DNA of 11,781 bases from Stramenopiles sp. TOSAG23-2 (lineage: Eukaryota > Sar). The notes under the pieces are model-generated. The model had not been told where the DNA came from, made no database searches, and worked only from the letters and a program-made list of their open reading frames with translations. The translations under genes were made by a program, and so were the position numbers. Positions 6,007 to 11,781 of the stretch are shown here, piece after piece; the stretch's first letter is position 1; each line of letters opens with the position of its first letter. The stretch is taken from NCBI GenBank assembly GCA_900128395.1, contig LT649899.1, positions 1 through 11,781 on the forward strand, read 5' to 3'.

Positions 6007-9000
6007 CTACCCTCGTTCCAACAATTCAATACGATTTAATAATTCATTTGTTTGTTGTTTATACATTGTTTTCATCGTTAATATATTATCATGTAATTCA
6101 GCAACTTGTTCTTCTTTTTCACCTAATAATTCTAATAATACAAATTGTTTCTTTTTAGTAGCTGCATATTCAGTATTGATCATATCAAAATCATTTTTCC
6201 ATTTATTCACTTCTTCTTTTAATGATGTTGTATGCAATAAATTTTGCGATAATTCATTACGTTCGTTTTCTAAGATACGTAATTGTTTCTTCATATTATT
6301 CATATGACTTCGTTGTTGTCGCATGGTACGTCGTAAACTTAAAATTGGTATTCGTAATGGACCATTACTTTGCGATTCCATAATACGTAAAAAATCTTCA
6401 TCTTCTTTCTCATCATCATCTAAATCATCTAAATCATTGTTATTTGTAATTGATGTTAATACGTTGGATAATAATTTTTGTTGTTGATTATATTGTTTTC
6501 GATCAATATTATTATTCTTTTGCTTACTTTCGTTATTATTATTATTATTATCATCTCCATTCTCAATACCATCATCACCACCACCACTAACTGCATATGC
6601 TAATTTTGCAGCAACCTGCTGTACTTTCTTTGTATTTTCATATTCCAAACGTTGATCATTAAATCTAGTTTCTATATCTACATATTTTTCTTTAAAATTA
6701 TTTAATTCATTTTCCATCATTGTCTTTTCATTAATAGAAAAATCATATTCATTTTGTAATTGTTTTATTTGTTTAGTATAATTATCATTTTCAATTTCTA
6801 ATTCTTTATTTACTTGCATTATTTCTGTTTTTTCATTACTTTCTATTTGTAATTTCAATTCCATATTTTTCAAATTTTCTTTGTACGTATCTAAATCATC
6901 TTTTACTATACGATTTGTTTCTTCCATTTGAATCATTTTGGTCACGTTGGCTTGTAATTTTTGTTCTGCATTTCGTTTTATGGTTTCTGCACGTGCTAAT
7001 TTTGCTTCCGTTGTTGCTAAACGTTGTGTCAATACTTCCTCTGCACTATCCCATGCTTTACCTCGTTCCTCGTGTATTTTTTGCAATGTACGTATTTGTC
7101 GTAACAATGGCTTTGTAGCATTTGTAGCTTCCGTGGATAAATCTTCGTTTCTACGTTCACTTAATTCATTTTTCTCTTTCAATTTATTAATTTGTTCTAA
7201 TAGTTTACCTTCCCTTTCTGCACTTTTACGTTCTGTATCATTCACCACTTTCCGTAAGGATTCAATAGTTTTTTGTTGTGCTTCTTCTTTTTCTTTCATT
7301 TCAATTGCTATTGTACTATGCTCGTTCAAATGTTCATTTGATTCTTTTTGTTTTTCTTTATATTCATTCAATTCATTGGTAACAGTTCGTAAATTGATAC
7401 TTTCATTTTTTAAATTTTCAATCGATGTTTCCAATGAAAGTTTTAATTCTTCATTTTCAGTAACTTTAGTATCGTATTTTGTTTGTAATTGATCGTGTTT
7501 CTTTTGTATTGTTTTAATCATACTTTCATTTTCATCAAATTTTGCTTCATTTTCCGCCATTTTTAAATTATTCAATTGTAACTTCTTTTGCATCGCTTTC
7601 ATACGAGCTTCCATTGCTTGGTATTCATCATTTGCATCGTTATAATCTTTTTTATATTTATTATTGCTTTTCTTTAACTCTTTAATTTGTCCTTCCATTT
7701 TTGATTGTTTTTTGGATAAGGCAACACCTTCCTCCATCAATAATTTACGTTTTTCTTTTTCTTCATTTAATTCATTTTGTAAATCGATGATTTGAATATT
7801 TAATTTTGATGTAGTGGAACTTGTTTCATCTTTCATTTTATTTTTAAATTCAGTATATTCCGTTTGTAACAATTGAAAATTATTTTGTAATGAGCTATAT
7901 TCCTTATTTTTCTTTTTCAATACATCTTCTTGTTCTATTACTTGTGTATTTAAATTATTTGTTGTCGTCGCAAATTTTTCTAATTGTTCTTCACGTTTTT
8001 GTAATGTTTCTTCTAATAAATGAATTTTTGCATGTGATTCTTTCTGTTCTTTTTCAAGTTGTTCATTTAATTGATTGATTTGGTCATGTAATGATGATAT
8101 TTGGTCATGCAATGATGATATTTGATCATTATCTATGGTAGATGTATTGATGATAATAGATGATTGGTTTGTTGTTTCTTGTTCTTCATTAATGTTGTCG
8201 TTGTCGTCTTCGTCCACTTGTTTTGTTACAACGATGGTTTCATCTAAATTCTGTTGTTGTTGTTGTTCTTGTTTCCTTGTCGTATTTTTCTTCTTCTTTT
8301 TTTTTGTTTCTTTTATTGTTAAAATAGTCGAATCATTTAATAATGTACCTTTTGTTTCATTATTATTTCCAATATCCAAACCCGTTGTTGGTTCAACTGT
8401 GATAGGTGTATTATCGTTCTTTCGTGCTTTCAGTTGTGCTTCTTCTTGTTGTTGTTTTGCGGCAAAGTTTTCACGTTGCTTTTTAAATTCAAGTTGTAAT
8501 TGATTTATTTCAGTTGTTAATAAATCATTTTGTTTGATTAAATGTTGATTCTTTATTTCCATTTTTGAAATAATATCATTTTTATCATTAATACTTGTTT
8601 GTAATGTTGTATAATCGATTTTCATATTTTTAATTTGATCCGATAATTTTTGACGTTGTGCACGTGCATCTTTTGCTGCTTGTATTGCTTTATGTAAATT
8701 TTTTTTTAATTTTTCATTTTGTTGTTTTAATTGATTTGTACTTTTTGGTGTTGTTGTTGTTGTTGTGTTTTTTTCGTGTTCATTATTATTATTATTGTTA
8801 TTTGATGATGGAGATTGTGAGGACGATTTATTATTAGTATTAGTATCACTTGATGATTCAATATTATCTGGTGATTTTTTTGTACTTGTTTTTGATGTTT
8901 TTTCTTCTTTTGGTGTTGTTATTTTTAATTTACGCTTTGCATTACTAGGTTTTACTGTGTTTGTATTTGTAGCTGTTGCAGGTTTCTTCTTCTTATTGTT

Positions 9001-9051
9001 TGTGCTTTTTTTAACTGTATGTTCATCTTTTAACCACCAATCCTCATCGTC

Positions 9052-9089
<38 letters not shown>

Positions 9090-9324
9090 TTGATATTGAT
9101 TTAGTAGAAGAAGAAGATGATGAACGTGATATAGATTTCATAGCTGATGATGGTGGAATTGGTGTCATATTACTTTCAAAAAAATCTTCTTTTTTGTTTT
9201 GAGTGTTGTTATTGTTGTTGCTCTTGTCATCAGTAGTTGTTTCATTTTGTTCTAATTCATCAAATGCTTTTTGTGCTGAATCTACTACATTTGAAAGTGT
9301 TTTCCATGGTGTTGACCAGTCCAT
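6007..9324 (-). CDS. TMF1: TMF1/Sgm1-family coiled-coil golgin
   Basis: ATG at 9324 (AAAATGG context) is the start. The frame is open eight codons further, but only from a GTG. It gives 1105 residues in one exon, ending in TAG, close to the length of animal TMF1 (about 1,090). The N-terminus MDWSTPWKTLSNVVDSAQKAF resembles the short amphipathic start of the family. A Ser/Asn/Lys-rich disordered part follows to about 205, with an Asn run near 79-87, then almost continuous coiled coil from about 205 to 930. A conserved block near 735-770 (KPLLRQIRTLQ, then W and LTQRL) matches the family. After an acidic patch (about 961-977), the C-terminal domain (about 990-1105) contains KKKQFVLLELLGEKEEQVAEL, the hallmark of the TMF TATA-binding domain, known in animals to bind Rab6. 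The role is inferred as Golgi vesicle tethering. A heptad DQISSLH is doubled near 8080-8122. The TATA-factor name is historical. Confidence 0.92.
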
Positions 9325-9560
9325 TTTTCGTCGTTTCCTATCACACACACAATATATATATATATATATATATATATACTAGTTATACTATTTATTGTTT
9401 TCACACACACACACAAGTGTTATTAACGAAGGGTACGTATCTATATCTACGGCTGTAACTTGCACTCTCTTATGATCACTCTTACTTTGTCCCCATTCAT
9501 CATTCTATCTATATATACTTGATCGAGATCTTCATATTTATTCAACTTTACGGCATAGCC
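9325..9560. promoter_or_regulatory. 5' flank of the golgin gene with TA and CA microsatellites
   Basis: Directly upstream of the golgin start (minus strand) are (CA)n at 9341-9350, (AT)n at about 9352-9378 and (CA)n at about 9402-9415. These may give an open or Z-DNA-prone promoter, but no specific element can be named. A motif CTATCTATATATACTTGATC lies near 9505-9525. No gene is seen. Confidence 0.4.
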
Positions 9561-9850
9561 CTAAGGCCGGGTTTCAAAAATGGCCAAATAATGGCCACGA
9601 GATAGCATCACACAGCACTCACTACAATTTGCTAGCATATACACACCATTAGTAATGCTATTCCATGCTAAGTTCAAAATTGGCCGTACAAGACACACAG
9701 CATGGGCTAAAAAACATCAATAAATTATATCGATACACTATTGGAAAATGGGTCTCACTATTTCCAGTAGCATGACATAGCATTACATCGTATTATATAT
9801 TTAATAAGTAGTAATTAGTCTACATAAAGTACAAGTGGCCATTCGACCAA
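9561..9850. repeat. Dispersed-repeat-like DNA with GGCC and TAGCAT motifs
   Basis: The texture changes here from microsatellite and Asn-codon DNA to unique-looking sequence with many GGCC and TAGCAT words. TGGCCA occurs twice with five bases between (9581-9597), and GGCC recurs at 9565, 9681 and 9837. TAGCAT-N4-TAGCAT occurs at 9655-9670 (minus orientation) and 9768-9783 (plus), and again at 11746-11761. No terminal inverted repeats or coding frame are found, so class and borders stay open. The similarity to repeats of arbuscular mycorrhizal fungi is a recollection, not a search result. Confidence 0.4.
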
Positions 9851-10395
9851 CCCCTACAGGATAATTCTAATAATAGACCGATTTTTTGGGATTGAAATTT
9901 TATTAAGGGTTTTGTATTTTGTATAAAATTTGGTCCTTTTGATAAATAGGCATTTAAGCCCTATTAATATTATATAATATACAATACCTCAAAAATATAC
10001 TTAAGAAGAAGAATTTTCTTCTCTTACCTTTTTGCTCTTTGTTAGGGAGCACCACGGCAAAATATGCTGTATTAACTGTATTAATATGGCATATTCCAAA
10101 AAAGAGGGGATAAAAAAAATAATAATAATAAATTAAAATGAATGAAGATAGAAATAGAAAAACGGGGAACTACATATTAATATACAGGGAAGTGGATTTA
10201 CAATACAAAAGAAGTGAATATAGTATATATAATAGCCTGTAGTAATTCTTTAACACACAAAGTTTTATTCTAATCTTTTTTACAATTAAATTAATTAAAT
10301 AATTATTATCAGCATAATATTTTTCCATATATACCACATTTATTTGTTGTGAGTCTGAATTATCTTGACATATTGTGAGATAGAAGAAATTAAAT
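9851..10395. other. No convincing gene; AT-rich
   Basis: This holds a small hairpin-forming word AGAAGAATTTTCTTCT (10007-10022), a direct repeat TGTATTAA x 2 (about 10067-10083) and an AAT microsatellite (about 10118-10132). A minus-strand frame of 79 codons (10409-10170) exists but lacks recognisable features and its upstream end overlaps the start of the plus-strand frame at 10396, so it is not called. The plus-strand frame leading into 10396 contains TAA, TAG and TGA stops, which marks 10396 as the edge of the open region. Confidence 0.45.
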
Positions 10396-11175
10396 ATGAG
10401 CTCATACACATTCTCAGAGTGGAGATATAATGTTGGAATTCCCTTTGTGCAAAAGCAATATGAAATATGAAATTTTGATTATAACATATATTGTATTAAT
10501 GTTGATGACATATTCATAGAAGATTTAAATTTATTAAGTGGAGATGGAAAAGACAATTTTAAATATGGTTTGACAAGATTAGATTTGGTAAACAAATTTA
10601 TTAAAGATGTAAATTTAGCAGAGACAAAGATTAAATCTAAATCTAAACATGAAGCATATAATATTATTAGAAAAAAATATTTGAGTATAGTTGAGGATCA
10701 TACAACCGAAATGCTAAAGGCTACACCATCACATGCTGACATTAAGAAAAGAAAAGTATTGCAACTAGAAATTGATAAGGGATCTCATACAATGACCATA
10801 AGTGTATTAAATAATAATGCAAACAAAGTAATACAATTAACAAAACAAATGGAAGGAGCTATTACAAATATATTACCAATTGTCAAAAACAATGAAAGTG
10901 ATATATGTAGAGTTACAATTTTATCCCCAAACTTATTGAATGTAGCTGGCCCTGGATATGTACAACATTGAAATATAGATTTATCATTGCAAAAACAAAC
11001 AAAATGGCAGCAACAGTCTGAAATAGTTTATATTCAATTCAAAAATACATGACTAAATTATTATCTGCATTTATTGTTTGCTTGCTGGCCAGAATTATTG
11101 AATATTAGCTTAGATGTTTCTGCACCATCTGGGGCTTGTGGTGGAGTGTTGATTGTTGATGATATTAGATATTAG
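10396..11175 (+). pseudogene. 260-codon frame broken only by TGA; decayed or recoded gene
   Basis: From ATG 10396 one frame runs to TAG at 11173-11175 with no TAA or TAG in between. TGA occurs at codons 25 (10468), 192 (10969) and 219 (11050). In DNA of this composition about fifteen TAA/TAG codons would be expected by chance, so the frame was or is coding. The longest uninterrupted part (10471-10968) has an alternating charged/hydrophobic pattern typical of a soluble helical protein: IIRKKYLSIVEDHTTEML, then KKRKVLQLEIDKG. TGG is used at three positions (SEWRYN, TKWQQQ, CWPEL), and all Arg codons seen are AGA. No family is recognised: no RdRp GDD, LAGLIDADG, GIY-YIG or DDE pattern. A one-base shift near 11160 opens another 47 codons to TAA at 11303, again with a single TGA. 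Options: a nuclear pseudogene with CGA/TGG to TGA changes, a nuclear copy of a gene using the mitochondrial code, or readthrough. Confidence 0.5.
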
Positions 11176-11781
11176 TGTTTCTTTCTGAGCATCGTGTGTT
11201 CCGACTAGTCCCAAAACATTCTTACGAATAGGTTCTTACTATAAAACAACAATTGATAAGTTAAAAATTATGAATCACTTAAAATTACTAACTAAATATA
11301 ACTAATAATAAAGTAAATAATATGTAATAATTAAGGTACTTGAAAGAATAATAATAATTGAATAAATAGACATAATATAATGGAAAATGATACATAGATA
11401 TAATACTATCTTTAGGAACTATAATTACTCTAAGAATACATATAAAATAGAAACAAGAGAAGCGTCACTTCGTATGAGTGTGAGGTAAGCCAGCTCATGT
11501 CTTACACTCAAGTAGGCTGTTAGTTTATAAACGGACATCTATCAAAATAGCAGGTATACATCACTAAGCGCCTCATTTGGACTTTTTTTTTAAAAATTAG
11601 CATGGAGATAGGCCGTAAAACTGCCCCAACTTGGTACTTATAAAGGGTGTCCTTTTTAAATACCCGCAATATCAGGTTAGCGTTACATTTTACAAGAGCA
11701 AAATTCAAGGGACCGTGAAAATATAATGGCATACTTTATATGAATTAGCATGGGATAGCATTGAAAATAAATAAAATCACC
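11176..11781. other. Repeat-like right edge, no gene seen
   Basis: The first part (to about 11460) is A/T-rich with TAATAATAA words and no gene. From 11460 the sequence resembles the texture at 9561-9850: an imperfect hairpin (GAGTGT...AAG at 11476-11489 with CTTACACTC at 11501-11509), GGCC at 11611, TAGCATGGAGATAG at 11598-11611 and TAGCAT-N4-TAGCAT at 11746-11761. A 70-codon minus-strand frame (11732-11520) is present; it may be a by-product of a dispersed repeat and is not called as a gene. Confidence 0.4.

Noticed and set aside
6938-7492. 184-codon plus-strand frame and other plus-strand frames within 6000-9460
   Set aside because: They lie antisense to the well-supported golgin gene. 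Their Ser/Phe/Leu-rich translations are what the complement of Glu/Lys/Asn-rich coiled-coil codons gives.
9581-9597. CRISPR-like or terminal-inverted-repeat reading of the GGCC words
   Set aside because: Only two TGGCCA words five bases apart. There is no regular array, no matching inverted partner at a far end and no target-site duplication.
10170-10409. 79-codon minus-strand frame
   Set aside because: AT-rich and without motifs. It starts inside the opposite-strand frame at 10396, and such a length arises by chance at this composition.
10396-11305. Mitovirus-like RNA polymerase or mitochondrial intron endonuclease as identity of the TGA-containing frame
   Set aside because: No GDD polymerase motif, LAGLIDADG or GIY-YIG pattern can be seen, so the family cannot be named even though TGA-as-Trp would suit a mitochondrial origin.
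11476-11509. tRNA or small structured RNA at the GAGTGT...ACACTC hairpin
   Set aside because: No cloverleaf, T-loop or anticodon arm can be drawn; it is a single bulged stem.
11520-11732. 70-codon minus-strand frame near the right edge
   Set aside because: It lies in repeat-like DNA with no recognisable domain, and is more likely a by-product of a dispersed repeat than a gene.

Overview
The window is AT-rich eukaryotic DNA. One spliceosomal intron can be read base by base (donor GTAAGT, branch site CTAAC, acceptor ACAG). The proteins carry Asn-codon runs, and microsatellites of CA, TA, GATA, ATT and GA type lie between the genes. There are no operons, bacterial ribosome-binding sites, tRNAs or rRNAs. 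The best guess, which is inference only, is an early-diverging fungus (Mucoromycota/Glomeromycotina type). The GGCC-rich repeat DNA at the right end looks familiar from arbuscular mycorrhizal fungi, but another Asn-rich protist cannot be excluded.

Layout. 1-900: a two-copy tandem duplication of about 250 bp leads into the likely last exon of an unidentified plus-strand gene. 900-1990: two more tandem duplications (160 and 122 bp) and a short minus-strand coding segment of 51 codons. 1990-2880: an ankyrin-repeat gene on the minus strand whose 5' end is abrupt. 2881-4106: gene-free DNA with a diverged 69-bp duplication, a 2 x 25-bp array and an exact 70-bp tandem duplication. 4107-5230: a minus-strand gene for a predicted mitochondrial J-domain protein, in two exons. 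5231-6006: 3' flank of the next gene. 6007-9324: a single-exon minus-strand gene for a long coiled-coil golgin of the TMF1/Sgm1 family, the best-supported call here. 9325-9560: its promoter side, with TA and CA microsatellites. 9561-11781: DNA of a different texture, repeat-like, with GGCC and TAGCAT motifs, holding a frame of 259 codons (10396-11172) that has no TAA or TAG but three TGA codons.

The genes do not form an obvious pathway: Golgi tethering, mitochondrial chaperone work and ankyrin-mediated binding are unrelated roles, as is usual in eukaryotic gene order. The most notable points are the TGA-only interruptions at 10396-11175, the cluster of near-perfect two-copy tandem duplications in the first 4 kb, a 22-bp exact match between one of those duplications and the J-protein gene, and the ankyrin gene whose reading frame stops exactly where an internal duplication ends.
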